From: JAICIG01 sp035532215
Lineage (GTDB): Bacteria > Planctomycetota > Planctomycetia > Pirellulales > JAICIG01
DNA length: 37,005 bases
Direction of reading: 5' to 3'
Assembly (NCBI GenBank): GCA_035532215.1
Contig: DATKRK010000374.1
Location: 1 to 37,005, forward strand
Shown here: positions 25,879-34,918 of the stretch, piece by piece
Layout: each line of letters begins with the position of its first letter
How positions within the stretch are numbered: the first letter of the stretch is position 1
The notes under the pieces: model-generated
Databases searched by the model: none
The model's input: the letters and a program-made list of their open reading frames with translations, nothing else
What the model was told of the DNA's origin: nothing
Made by a program: the position numbers and the translations under genes

Positions 25879-25998
25879 CGTAGGGTGGGGCGCTAGCCCC
25901 ACGCGTTTTCGCGGCTCAATTGCGCTACGGGCTCATACCTTCCGCGACCGCGTGCAAGCCGCGCGCGATTGCGCGTGGGGCTAGCGCCCCACCCTACG
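25879..25998. repeat. 120-bp element with 27-bp perfect inverted repeats
   Basis: The 27-bp arm at 25879-25905 (it begins CGTAGGGTGGGGCGCTAG) is the exact reverse complement of 25972-25998. Each arm contains a smaller palindrome around GGGGCGCTAGCCCC. It occupies nearly all the space between the ends of the DUF2007-like gene and gatB and could stop transcription from both sides, although no long T-run follows. Confidence 0.85.
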
Positions 25999-26008
25999 GG
26001 CTACGGGC

Positions 26009-27487
<1,479 letters not shown>

Positions 27488-27557
27488 GGTTAGTTCTCTG
27501 TCAACACTAAGAGTTAGGGTTGGCGCTTGTGTGTAGATCAGCGATGCCTGCGAAGTT

Positions 27558-27670
27558 AGCCACGGATGAAACACGGATCGAACACGGCCCCGATGATTTC
27601 GCCGGTAATGTCCTCGTGTTGGAGTTCCATTTGGCTTTATCCGTGTTGCATCCGTGTTCGATCCGTGGCT
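27558..27670. repeat. CACGGAT-type inverted repeat between gatA and gatB
   Basis: A 30-bp left arm starting AGCCACGGATGAAACACGG (27558-27587) and an imperfect reverse complement at 27641-27670, with a further CCGTGGCTTA unit after it. It belongs to the same family as 13341-13420. It lies in the 265-bp gap between gatA and gatB. Confidence 0.65.
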
Positions 27671-27752
27671 CCTTGTCCTATCCGTGGCTTATTGTGACAT
27701 CCGTGGCTCGCTCCGCCCGCTGCCGTGCAGATTCGCGGCGTGCGTCTCCCGC

Positions 27753-29291
27753 TCAAAACTCGGGCCGTCTCGTGTGCCAGGCGGTGGCCTGCTGGAACAT
27801 GTGGGCGCCGCGCAACAGCCGCTCTTCCTCGAACGGCGGCGCTTGCAGTTGCAGCCCGATCGGCAGGCCGCCGGAACTGAAGCCGCACGGAAAGGCGATG
27901 CCGCCGATGCCGGCCAGGTTCGCGCTGACGGTGTACAGGTCGACCAGGTACATCGAGAGCGGGTCGCCGGCTTTCTCGCCGATCTTGAACGCCGGGGCGG
28001 TCGTCACCGGGCCGACGATCAGGTCGACCTCCTGAAACGCCTGGTCGTAGTCCTGCCGAATCAGCCGCCGCACCTTGAGGGCCTTCAAGTAATATTGATC
28101 GCTGTAGCCGGCGCTCAAGGCATACGTGCCGAGGATGATGCGGCGCTTGACCTCGGCGCCGAAACCTTCGGCCCGGCTCTGGCGATAGAGCCGCACCAGC
28201 GGCGAATCGAGGTTGTCGGCGGCCTGCTTCTGCCCGGCCGCTTCGAGCTGCGTCCGCTCGGCGGCCAGCTCGGCTTGCATTGCCCGTTCGTCGGCGCGAT
28301 GGCCGTAGTGAACGCCGTCGTAACGGGCCAGATTGCTCGACGCTTCGCAGGGGGCGATGATGTAATAGGCCGCCACGCCGTACTTGCTGTGCGGCAGCGA
28401 GACCTCTTTGACCTTGGCGCCGAGCGATTCGTAAACCTTCACCGCTTCGCGGACGGCGGCTTCGACTTCGCTGGTCAGCCCCTCGCCGAAATGCTCGCGG
28501 ACCAGGCCGAGCCGCAGCCCGGCCAGCGGCTGGGCGATGCTTTGCGAATACTTCGGAACCGGCCGGCTGACCGAGGTCGAATCGAGCGGGTCGTGGCCGG
28601 CGAGCACTTCCAGGGCCAACGCGCAATCTTCGGCGGTGTGGGCCAACGGGCCGATCTGGTCGAGGCTGCTGGCGAAGGCGACCAGGCCATAGCGGCTGAC
28701 GCGGCCGTAGGTCGGCTTCAGGCCGGTCACGCCGCACAAGCCGGCGGGCTGGCGGATCGAGCCGCCGGTATCGGTGCCGATCGAGAGCGGCGCCATCGAC
28801 GCGGCCACGCAAGCCGCCGCGCCGCCGCTGGAACCGCCCGGCGTGCGCGAGAGATCCCAGGGGTTGCACGTTTTCTGGAATGCCGAGTTTTCGGTCGAGC
28901 CGCCCATGGCGAACTCGTCGAGATTCGTGCGGCCGATCAGCACGGCGTCGGCCGCCTTCAGCCGGGCGACGGCGGTCGAGTCGTAGGGGGCGACGAAGTT
29001 TTCCAGCATCTTCGAGGCGCAGGTCGTCAATTCGCCGCGGCTGCAGAGCAGGTCTTTCACCGCGACCGGCAAGCCGGCCAGGCGGCCCAGACGTTCGCCC
29101 TGTTTGCGGCGCTGGTCGACGCGTTCGGCCTGCTCTAGGGCGCGAGCGGAATCGTCGCGCAAAAAGGCGCCGACCTTCGCGTCGTGGGCTTCGATCTGAT
29201 CGAGATAGGCCCGGGTGACTTCGACCGAGCTGACCTCGCCGGCTTCGAGTCGGGCGAGCAATTCGACGGCGGTGGATGCGATCAACGACAT
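27753..29291 (-). CDS. gatA: Asp-tRNA(Asn)/Glu-tRNA(Gln) amidotransferase subunit A
   Basis: GatA is the glutaminase subunit, freeing ammonia from glutamine for GatB. The 512-residue product has the amidase signature with the Ser-cisSer-Lys triad at Lys79 (VAVKD), Ser154 (GGSSGG) and Ser178 (TDTGGSIRQPA), the same numbering as in the Staphylococcus aureus enzyme. The length is slightly over the usual ~485, with the additional residues mainly near the C-terminus. The ATG at 29291 lies two bases after the gatC stop; a GTG at 29297 overlaps that stop and is a less likely start. It is part of the rpmB-gatC-gatA string on the minus strand. Confidence 0.97.
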   Translation of the reverse strand: MSLIASTAVELLARLEAGEVSSVEVTRAYLDQIEAHDAKVGAFLRDDSARALEQAERVDQRRKQGERLGRLAGLPVAVKDLLCSRGELTTCASKMLENFVAPYDSTAVARLKAADAVLIGRTNLDEFAMGGSTENSAFQKTCNPWDLSRTPGGSSGGAAACVAASMAPLSIGTDTGGSIRQPAGLCGVTGLKPTYGRVSRYGLVAFASSLDQIGPLAHTAEDCALALEVLAGHDPLDSTSVSRPVPKYSQSIAQPLAGLRLGLVREHFGEGLTSEVEAAVREAVKVYESLGAKVKEVSLPHSKYGVAAYYIIAPCEASSNLARYDGVHYGHRADERAMQAELAAERTQLEAAGQKQAADNLDSPLVRLYRQSRAEGFGAEVKRRIILGTYALSAGYSDQYYLKALKVRRLIRQDYDQAFQEVDLIVGPVTTAPAFKIGEKAGDPLSMYLVDLYTVSANLAGIGGIAFPCGFSSGGLPIGLQLQAPPFEEERLLRGAHMFQQATAWHTRRPEF

Positions 29292-29293
29292 GA

Positions 29294-29584
29294 TCACTCG
29301 CCGAGCACGGCGGGCACGAGATAAAACTCGCCGTCGGCGTGCGGCGCCCGGGCCAGCATTTCGGCGCGGTCGAAGCTGGGCCGCAACTCGTCGTCGCGAA
29401 ACACGTTCGAAATCTCGACGGCGTGGGCCATCGGCTCGACGTTTTCGGTGTCGAGTTCGCCGAGCAAATCCATGTAGTCGACGACCTGGCCGAGCTGCGC
29501 CGTGAGCGTTTCCAACTCGGTTTCGCTGAGCCGCAAGCGGGCCAGCAGCGAAACCTTTTCGACCTGCTCGCGCGAGAGGCTCAT
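29294..29584 (-). CDS. gatC: Asp-tRNA(Asn)/Glu-tRNA(Gln) amidotransferase subunit C
   Basis: GatC is the small linker subunit that stabilises the GatA-GatB interface. The 96-residue product has the family pattern: LSREQVEKVSLLARLRLSE, then a helix with LGQVVDYMDLL, LDTENVEPMAHAVE and a C-terminal extended strand ending FYLVPAVLGE. The ATG overlaps the rpmB stop as ATGA, and gatA follows after two bases, so the three genes are translationally coupled. The start is fixed by this overlap and by family length. Confidence 0.96.
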   Translation of the reverse strand: MSLSREQVEKVSLLARLRLSETELETLTAQLGQVVDYMDLLGELDTENVEPMAHAVEISNVFRDDELRPSFDRAEMLARAPHADGEFYLVPAVLGE

Positions 29585-29904
29585 GACTTGGCGCCCGCGG
29601 CGGCCTTGCCTTTGGCCTTGGCCTTCGGCGGCGACTTGGCGGCGTCGCCGGTGGGCAGCTTGAAGGGCGCCGCCTGCACCAGCTTGGCCACCGCCCCGCT
29701 GCGCAGGCACTGCGTGCAGACGCGCATCGTCTTGTTGGCGCCCTTGACCGTCACGCGGACGCGCTGCAAGTTCGGCTTGAACTGCCGGCGCGTGATGCCG
29801 GTGACCTTGGTGCCGACGCCGCCCAGGTATTTGGCCTTGCCGCGGGTCGTGACCGAGTTGCCGATCTGGGGCCCCTTGCCGCAAACATCGCATGCCTTGG
29901 GCAT
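29581..29904 (-). CDS. rpmB: Large ribosomal subunit protein bL28 with Lys/Ala-rich tail
   Basis: bL28 is a small rRNA-binding protein of the large subunit. PKACDVCGKGPQIGN, TRRQFKPNLQRVRV and RVCTQCLRSG are family motifs; Cys5, Cys8, Cys63 and Cys66 form the zinc-binding form of the protein. It is 107 residues long, against about 60-80 usually; the excess is a C-terminal tail of about 25 residues made mostly of Lys, Ala and Gly. The ATG at 29904 is chosen because upstream translation runs into repeated REP-like DNA. It overlaps gatC by four bases (ATGA). Confidence 0.95.
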   Translation of the reverse strand: MPKACDVCGKGPQIGNSVTTRGKAKYLGGVGTKVTGITRRQFKPNLQRVRVTVKGANKTMRVCTQCLRSGAVAKLVQAAPFKLPTGDAAKSPPKAKAKGKAAAGAKS

Positions 29905-29987
29905 GTACACTCTCCGCGTAACTACAGTGCTCGAAACGGAAAAATCGAAACCACCAATATATCGGCACGGCCGGATCGTGCAAGGCG

Positions 29988-30069
29988 GGAGGGACGGGCG
30001 CCCTCGCCCGAAACGGAGGGACGGGCGCCCTCGCCCGTCAGACAAAGGAGGGACGGGCGCCCTCGCCCG
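29988..30069 (-). repeat. Array of three GC-rich REP-like units
   Basis: Units of GGAGGGACGGGCGCCC followed by TCGCCCG at 29988-30010, 30015-30037 and 30047-30069. Each contains a GACGGGC/GCCCGTC-type stem. The spacing between units varies (27 and 32 bases). Confidence 0.85.
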
Positions 30070-30149
30070 TCAGACGGTCGCGAGGAGAAAACAACTACTA
30101 ACGTGGCAAGGCTCGTTGAGGCGTGAAGTTGAGGAGTGCGCTTGAAGAA

Positions 30150-30185
30150 GCCGGGCGAGGGCGCCCGGCCCTCCATCTCAGAAAG
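30150..30185 (+). repeat. Single REP-like unit, CCGGGC variant
   Basis: GCCGGGCGAGGGCGCCCGG followed by CCCTCCATCTCAGAAAG, matching the array at 30863-30985. Confidence 0.75.
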
Positions 30186-30362
30186 CCCCGGCGAGGCGCG
30201 AGGCTCCTCATTTCCCGGGGCGGAGCGTCCAGTCCTCGCCGCAAGTATCCGGCGACTATTTGCCTGGCTGAACTGGCCTCGCTGCGGTTGAAGAACTTCG
30301 ACTCGACAGCGCCTCTGCGCCATGTGAAAATACAAGAGGCCTCGTCATTCAAGGAATTCACC

Positions 30363-30623
30363 ATGTCGCTTCGTGAAGAAATCGCCCAACAAGCCTTGGA
30401 ATTGCCCGCCGAGGACCGGGCGTACGTGGCGGATGTGATCGAACAGAGCCTGGCAAGCGGAGGATTTTCAAGCGACGAAATTGCTGCGGCTTGGGCATCG
30501 GAGATCGAACGCCGAATCGAGGCCTATGACCGCGGCGAGTTCGAAGCCGTTGGCGCCGAGGTCGCTCTCGATCGCCTGCGAAAGCAACTTGCCGAACACC
30601 GTGCGCGCAAAGCGACGCCGTGA
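30363..30623 (+). CDS. Addiction-module antitoxin component
   Basis: An 86-residue acidic protein similar to the 'putative addiction module component' family (PF09720/TIGR02574 type). It starts SLREEIAQQALELPAEDRAYVADVIEQSLA, which is typical: a helix with Leu-Pro-x-Glu-(Asp/Glu)-Arg, followed by a linker and DEIAAAWASEIERRIEAYDRGE, the conserved C-terminal toxin-binding helix. Such proteins neutralise ParE/RelE toxins and repress their own promoter. AAGGA lies 7 bases before the ATG. The stop codon overlaps the GTG start of a truncated toxin gene, the usual arrangement. Confidence 0.85.
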   Translation: MSLREEIAQQALELPAEDRAYVADVIEQSLASGGFSSDEIAAAWASEIERRIEAYDRGEFEAVGAEVALDRLRKQLAEHRARKATP

Positions 30624-30769
30624 CGATGATCGTTCTCCCAGCCGCAGAACTTGAGGCCGCCCAAGCGGCGCTATGGTACGACGATCGGCGGCAAGGATTG
30701 GGCGACGAATTCCTGGATCACGCGAGAAGGCGACCGGACTATTGGCTGGAGCGGCTCAAGTGGAATTGA
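30620..30769 (+). pseudogene. Truncated ParE/RelE-like toxin
   Basis: Starts at GTG overlapping the antitoxin stop (or at ATG 30626) and stops at TGA 30767-30769, giving 49 residues. The first half resembles ParE/RelE toxins: MIVLPAAELEAAQAALWYDDRRQGLGDEFLDHA matches the usual start with Trp-Tyr and Gly-Leu-Gly-(Asp)-x-Phe-Leu. The family is normally about 95 residues; the Arg-rich beta sheet and the Arg/Phe-Pro-Tyr segment with the key residues are missing, and no continuation is readable in any frame downstream. The toxin is therefore almost certainly inactive and the antitoxin an orphan. Confidence 0.7.
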
Positions 30770-31134
30770 ACGTCCGCTGCCCGCTCCGCTCGGTCGTTTG
30801 CGGCGGCTCATGGGCGAATTCGTCTAGGTCCGCGATTCCAACTCTGACTTTTGCGATTCTTGCCGGGCGAGGGCGCCCGGCCCTCCATCTCAGAAAGCCG
30901 GACGAGGGCCCGGCCCTCCATCTCAGAAAGCCGGGCGAGGGCGCCCGGACCTCCCTTGATCGGGCGAGGGCGCCCGGCCCTCCAAATCGCCTAAACCTCA
31001 AAATAGTCGTCTTTTGCTCGCGCTCTGGCTACAATCGAGCCCTGCGATCTGCGTGACATCCTGCCCCCCCCCATGGACGGCCGCCGACGCGCCCTCGCCC
31101 AACTACCCTCTCGTCATCTACAAGGAAGCTCCGA
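30770..31134. other. Intergenic region with REP-like array
   Basis: A 365-bp gap. It contains four repeat units (30863-30985) and, at 31122-31126, AAGGA as the ribosome binding site of the next gene. A degenerate ACGCGCCCTCGCCC fragment lies at about 31088-31101. No gene is seen. Confidence 0.6.
30863..30985 (+). repeat. Array of four GC-rich REP-like units
   Basis: Units of CCGGGCGAGGGCGCCCGG followed by CCCTCCATCTCAGAAAG at about 30863-30898, 30899-30931, 30932-30958 and 30962-30985, with a period near 35 bases in the first copies. The spacers between palindromes are themselves conserved, so it is not a CRISPR array. Confidence 0.8.
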
Positions 31135-32499
31135 ATGCTATCCGCCTTTGTCTCTCTGGCGGCGATCTTTCCCGCGGTTCTTGCCGCCGAAGTGCAATTG
31201 GCGCCGGGGACGCAGTGGGCTTTTCGAGGCAGCGTGGCGAAACTCAACGCCGACCGCTCGCCGGGCGAGGCGGCGAAAACGTTCGACGTCACGTATTTCG
31301 TCGCCGAGGCCGACGCCTCGGGCAGCAAGATTTATTGGCTGCTGGAGGAGCGCGGCCAGGGGCATTGGCCCTGGTCCGAGCGGTTTGGCGTGCTCACGCT
31401 CGATGCCCAGGGGCTGCCGGGCGGCTCGGTCGGGCCGAGCTTGCTCTACGACTACGGGGCCGGCAAGAGCATGATCGCCCTGCCGCTGCCGCTGTTGGCG
31501 CCGGATCGCACGCTGTCGCCCGACGCGGCCTGGGAAGCCGGCGGACTGAAGTATCAGGTCGAACGGGAAAAGAAGCTCGAAGCCCGCGATACGTGGCAGG
31601 TCGAGGTGCTGAACAATTTCGGCCGCAAACGGACGGTCTGGATCGACAAGCAATCGCCGCTGGTCGTCGGCGTCGACGAACGCGTATTCATGAACCAAGG
31701 GACCGAATATTTGCTGAGAGTGAGATGGGCGGCCACGGAATCGCTCGACGCCGAGCAGGCGTCGAAAAACGCTGCGGCCTTTGCCGCCCTGACCGATTTG
31801 CGAACCAGGCTCAATCGCCCGGCCCGCAGCGAAATCGAGGAATGGAACGAGCAGCAGCTTGAACTGCTGGCCGAACGCCTGCCCGCGATCGCCAAAGCCG
31901 GAGCCAGCGGGCCGCTGGCCAAGCTGCTGGCCGCGGCCGCCATCGATCTGGGCGCCCAATCGGGCCGGGTCACTGCGGTCGAAGAGTTGGCCGCCAGGTT
32001 TCAAGGCCAGCCGGCGCCTAAGTTCTCTCTCGACGGCCTGAACCAAGCCGCGCTCTCGCAGGCCGATCTGCCGGGCAACGTCACGTTGTTGCACTTCTGG
32101 GACTATCGCAACGAACCGCTCGAAGAGCCTTACGGGCAAGTCGGCTACTTGGAATTCCTATTCAGCCGGCACAAGGTCGAAGGTCTGAAGGTTTACGGCG
32201 TGGCGGTCGACGGCCGCTTCGACGACGAGGCGACGCGCGGGGCGGCCGCTTCGGGCGTGCGTAAATTGAAATCGTTCATGAATCTGAGCTATCCGATCTT
32301 GTTCGACGGCGGCAAGCTGGTGAAGCAATTCGGCGATCCGCGGCTCCTCGGCGCTACGCTGCCGTTGTTCGTGGTGATCGGTCCCGACGGCAAGATCCTG
32401 CACTACCATGTCGGCTTTTACGAAGTCGATCGGCAGCAGGGCCTCAAGGAACTCGATCAGGCGATCGGCCAGGCGCTGAAGAACAAGAAGAAGTCATGA
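31135..32499 (+). CDS. Exported TlpA-like protein lacking redox cysteines
   Basis: A 454-residue protein with an N-terminal signal peptide (about residues 1-17, ending Ala). The first ~240 residues are a beta-rich unassigned domain. After a helical stretch (about 215-295) comes a thioredoxin-fold domain of the AhpC-TSA/TlpA type: GQPAPKFSLDGLNQ, LLHFWDYRNEPLEEPYG, VYGVAVDGRFDDE, YPILFDGG, TLPLFVVIGPDGKILHYHVGF. Where redox members have WCxxC, this one has Trp-Asp-Tyr-Arg-Asn, and I see no cysteine in the entire protein, so it cannot do thiol exchange. The start is supported by AAGGA 8 bases upstream. It is convergent with the MFS gene. Confidence 0.8.
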   Translation: MLSAFVSLAAIFPAVLAAEVQLAPGTQWAFRGSVAKLNADRSPGEAAKTFDVTYFVAEADASGSKIYWLLEERGQGHWPWSERFGVLTLDAQGLPGGSVGPSLLYDYGAGKSMIALPLPLLAPDRTLSPDAAWEAGGLKYQVEREKKLEARDTWQVEVLNNFGRKRTVWIDKQSPLVVGVDERVFMNQGTEYLLRVRWAATESLDAEQASKNAAAFAALTDLRTRLNRPARSEIEEWNEQQLELLAERLPAIAKAGASGPLAKLLAAAAIDLGAQSGRVTAVEELAARFQGQPAPKFSLDGLNQAALSQADLPGNVTLLHFWDYRNEPLEEPYGQVGYLEFLFSRHKVEGLKVYGVAVDGRFDDEATRGAAASGVRKLKSFMNLSYPILFDGGKLVKQFGDPRLLGATLPLFVVIGPDGKILHYHVGFYEVDRQQGLKELDQAIGQALKNKKKS

Positions 32500-32535
32500 A
32501 AGTTCCCTCTCGCGCTGGGAGAGAGTTAGGCTGGC

Positions 32536-32608
32536 GGGTGGCTGGCGGCAGAGCGAAGCGATGCCCCGGCGCACTGGGGCTTCGCCAAGGCTCAGCCGCC
32601 AGCCACCC
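32536..32608 (+). repeat. Palindromic core repeat, copy 2
   Basis: Arms GGGTGGCTGGCGGC and GCCGCCAGCCACCC enclose the inner AGCGAAGCGATGCCCCGGCG and CTGGGGCTTCGCC parts. It lies between the convergent TlpA-like and MFS genes. It follows a short CCCTCTC/GGGAGAG segment related to that at 34082-34102. Confidence 0.8.
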
Positions 32609-32651
32609 AGCCGTCAGCTTGGACTTGACGAGGCTTCCATTCCCCAAGTCT

Positions 32652-33992
32652 TCACTCGGTTCTCGACTCTAGGCGCCTGGGCGCCAACTCGGTGTCGCGT
32701 TTCAAATGTCGCGCGCCCCAGAGCCAAAGCACTCCGCTGATCAGAATGGCGCCGGACACGGCCAAAAATCCGACGTTCATGTTGCCGTGGAAACGGTCGG
32801 ACAAGGCGCCGATCAACGTGGGGCTGGCGGCGTCGCCGAGCAGGTGGATCATCAAGATGTTCAGCGCGAAGGCCGTGCCGCGGACCGAGGGGTGCGTGAC
32901 GTTGGCCAGAATCGTATTCGTCGGACCCGTGTTGAAGAACAGGCAAAACTCGGCCGCGAAGATCCACGCCCAGGCCCAGGGAAACGGCGTCACCAGCACC
33001 AGCAAGAAGCAGGGAAAGCCCAGCAGCATGCCGCCGCCCGAAACCAGGAAGTAGGCGCCGGGCCAGCGCTTCGACAGCCAATCGCCAGCCATGCCGCCGA
33101 GCAAGGTCGCCGACAGGCCGGAGACCACCGTCAGCGCCCCGAAGATCAAATTGACGTGCCCCAGGTCCGGCACCTGGCGATAAAGATGGATGTATTTGGG
33201 CATCCAGTAACTGACGCCGCCGAGCGCGAACGTCATGGCGGTCATGCCGGCGCAGTTCAACACGTAGGAAGGCGTGCGCACGAGCGTCAGGTAATCGGCC
33301 CAGCGGGTGCGATGTCCGGAACGCACGGCGTCGCTGGCGCCGCGGGGCGGCTCGGGCATGAAAAAACACAAGATCCCGAGCAAAATGCCTGGCGGCACGA
33401 CCAGGTAAAACGCCCACCGCCAGTGCCCATGTTGGGCGACCATGCCGCCAAGCACGTAGCCCAAGGCGCTACCCACCGGGATGGCCATATAGAACCAGGC
33501 CAGCACCCTGCCGCGGCGGCTGATGGGAAACAAATCGGCGATCACGGTCGGCGCCGCCGGTCCATAGGCCGCTTCGCCGATGCCGACGGCCAGCCGCGTG
33601 GCGAACAAGACCATGAAGGTCGGCGCCATCCCCGAAGCGCCCGAGGCCAGGCTCCAGGCGATGACCGCGGCGCCCATCAGCTTCCAGCGCGAAAAGCGGT
33701 CGGCCAGCCAGCCGAACACAGGCGCCGTGAGCATATAGGAGACCAGAAACGCCGTCGCCAGCGAGCCCATCCACGAGTCGACGCTCGAATCTCCGGGCTT
33801 GAAGAACTCGAGTTCGATCTTCGGCACGGCCGCCGCCAGCACGTAGCGGTCGACGTAGTTGATCAGGTTGATCGCCAGCAGCAGAGCGACCGAAAGCCGG
33901 GCCACGCGCGTCGCCCCCGCCGCCGGCATTTCGCCGGGCGAAGCGTAAGGGGTGTCGCCGGTCGGCGCCGCGTCTCTCTCGGTCGAACTCAA
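32652..33992 (-). CDS. MFS transporter, spinster-like
   Basis: A 446-residue major facilitator protein with about twelve membrane helices. Motifs: NYVDRYVLAAAVPKI in the first helix, GWLADRFSRWKLMG (the inter-helix-2/3 loop motif), RLAVGIGEAAYGPAAPTVIADLFP in the fourth helix, and GMAGDWLSKRWPGAYF in the second half. This pattern is that of spinster-like organic-anion or lipid transporters; the substrate is unknown. The start is TTG at 33992 because AGGAG lies 5 bases upstream; another TTG at 34034 has no such site, and TATAAC at 34026-34031 on the same strand may be the -10 box. It is divergent from the SIS gene. Confidence 0.9.
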   Translation of the reverse strand: MSSTERDAAPTGDTPYASPGEMPAAGATRVARLSVALLLAINLINYVDRYVLAAAVPKIELEFFKPGDSSVDSWMGSLATAFLVSYMLTAPVFGWLADRFSRWKLMGAAVIAWSLASGASGMAPTFMVLFATRLAVGIGEAAYGPAAPTVIADLFPISRRGRVLAWFYMAIPVGSALGYVLGGMVAQHGHWRWAFYLVVPPGILLGILCFFMPEPPRGASDAVRSGHRTRWADYLTLVRTPSYVLNCAGMTAMTFALGGVSYWMPKYIHLYRQVPDLGHVNLIFGALTVVSGLSATLLGGMAGDWLSKRWPGAYFLVSGGGMLLGFPCFLLVLVTPFPWAWAWIFAAEFCLFFNTGPTNTILANVTHPSVRGTAFALNILMIHLLGDAASPTLIGALSDRFHGNMNVGFLAVSGAILISGVLWLWGARHLKRDTELAPRRLESRTE

Positions 33993-34025
33993 GCGGACTC
34001 CTCGGCTAGGATTTGCCGAAAAGGC

Positions 34026-34031
34026 GTTATA
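34026..34031 (-). promoter_or_regulatory. Possible -10 box of the MFS gene
   Basis: TATAAC on the minus strand, about 34 bases before the TTG start. No good -35 match stands 16-18 bases upstream, so this is tentative. Confidence 0.3.
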
Positions 34032-34081
34032 CAATTCGAGTTTCCGGTTCTCACTCCCGTTGGGAGCAGGCCGGCCAAGTT

Positions 34082-34102
34082 CCCTCTCCCTTTGGGAGAG
34101 GG
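34082..34102. repeat. Perfect 9-bp-stem hairpin
   Basis: CCCTCTCCC, loop TTT, GGGAGAGGG. A related but imperfect copy is at about 32505-32523, and a shorter CTCCC-GTT-GGGAG hairpin lies at 34054-34066. Together with the palindromic core, each copy forms a compound intergenic repeat. Confidence 0.7.
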
Positions 34103-34120
34103 AGTTAAGAACCTAAGCAC

Positions 34121-34257
34121 CGAGGATTAAATAAATTCCCTATACTGGAGGGGGGTGCCTGGCGGCAGAGCGAAGCGATGCCCCAGCGAACTGGGGCTTC
34201 GCCTAGGCTCAGCCGCCAGGCACCCGTCTTTTGAATTAGGAGGTTATTTAATCCTCG
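34121..34257. mobile_element. Element with 14-bp outer inverted repeats enclosing the palindromic core
   Basis: CGAGGATTAAATAA at 34121-34134 is the exact reverse complement of TTATTTAATCCTCG at 34244-34257. Between them lies the core repeat (34153-34225). The arrangement, outer arms around the same core, is like that at 7179-7330, but the outer arm sequence differs. It lies in the divergent gap between the MFS and SIS genes and may contain promoter sequence for either. Confidence 0.65.
34153..34225 (+). repeat. Palindromic core repeat, copy 3
   Basis: Arms GGGTGCCTGGCGGC and GCCGCCAGGCACCC; inner AGCGAAGCGATGCCCCAG, loop CGAA, CTGGGGCTTCGCC. This is the cleanest copy of the family. Confidence 0.85.
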
Positions 34258-34284
34258 ATGCTAACTGTTGCGGAGGATTCTCGA

Positions 34285-34902
34285 ATGTTGGGCGCCGCTT
34301 TGCAAGCACCCGAATACATCTCACGTTTGCAGCACGAGCTTGCAAAGATCGATCTGGCCGAAATGCAGCAGATGGCCGATCTGATCTACGACGCCTGGGA
34401 GCACGAGAAATTCGTGTTCATCTTCGGCAACGGCGGCTCGGGCACGACCGCTACGCACATGAGCGAAGATCTGGGCAAAAGCTCGCTCCGCGAGTGCGAC
34501 CTGAAGGACGAATCGAAGAAGCGGCTCAAGGTGATGAGCCTGACCGACAACCTGGGCTGGATTCTGGCCGTCGGCAACGATTGCGGCTACGACCAGATCT
34601 TCGTGCAGCAACTGATGAACTACGGCGGCCGCGGCGACCTGGCGATCGCCATCAGCGGCTCGGGCAACAGCCCCAACGTGCTGGCCGCCGTCGATTGGGC
34701 CAACCGCCACGGGCTGAAAACCTTCGGGCTGACCGGCTTTGGCGGCGGCAAGCTCCGCCAAGTGCAGCAGGCCGGGCTGCACGTGCCGCTGGACGACATG
34801 GGCATGGTCGAGAGCATCCACCTCTGCACATTTCACTGGGTGCTCAACGACGTCTTCGCTCGCATCAACCACGAAGGCCGCTACAGCCTCGCCGCTCGCT
34901 AA
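34285..34902 (+). CDS. SIS-domain sugar-phosphate isomerase (GmhA-like)
   Basis: A 205-residue SIS (sugar isomerase) domain protein similar to phosphoheptose isomerases, which convert sedoheptulose 7-phosphate to D-glycero-D-manno-heptose 7-phosphate in heptose synthesis. Motifs: FVFIFGNGGSGTTATHMSEDL (usual GNGGSAADAQHFAAEL), then SLTDNLGWILAVGNDCGY, FVQQL, AIAISGSGNSPNVLAAV (phosphate-binding Ser/Thr loop) and an end helix with Glu-Ser-Ile-His-Leu-Cys (His near the C-terminus, as in GmhA). The start at 34285 follows GGAGG by 8 bases; the earlier ATG at 34258 sits at the edge of an inverted repeat. No other heptose gene is nearby, so the exact substrate is uncertain. Confidence 0.88.
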   Translation: MLGAALQAPEYISRLQHELAKIDLAEMQQMADLIYDAWEHEKFVFIFGNGGSGTTATHMSEDLGKSSLRECDLKDESKKRLKVMSLTDNLGWILAVGNDCGYDQIFVQQLMNYGGRGDLAIAISGSGNSPNVLAAVDWANRHGLKTFGLTGFGGGKLRQVQQAGLHVPLDDMGMVESIHLCTFHWVLNDVFARINHEGRYSLAAR

Positions 34903-34918
34903 AGCGCATTCGCCTGTG

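Larger units (their letters stand above)
29905..30362. other. Intergenic region with GC-rich repeats between rpmB and antitoxin
   Basis: A 458-bp divergent gap without a gene that I can support. It must hold the promoter of the rpmB-gatC-gatA string and of the antitoxin gene. It carries three REP-like units (29988-30069), one at 30150-30185, and AAGGA at 30351-30355 as the antitoxin ribosome binding site. Open frames crossing it are translations of the repeats (Gly-Arg-Gly-Arg-Pro-Ser-Leu) and are not genes. Confidence 0.65.

Noticed and set aside
29905..30335. Open frames encoding Gly-Arg-Gly-Arg-Pro-Ser-Leu repeats upstream of rpmB and near 36132-36998
   Set aside because: They are translations of the REP-like DNA repeat; the real genes start at internal sites with family similarity.
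30863..30985. Regular repeats considered as a CRISPR array
   Set aside because: Units are palindromes with conserved rather than unique spacers, and no cas gene is present.
34032..34034. TTG at 34034 as start of the MFS gene
   Set aside because: It overlaps a possible -10 box and has no ribosome binding site; the TTG at 33992 follows AGGAG.
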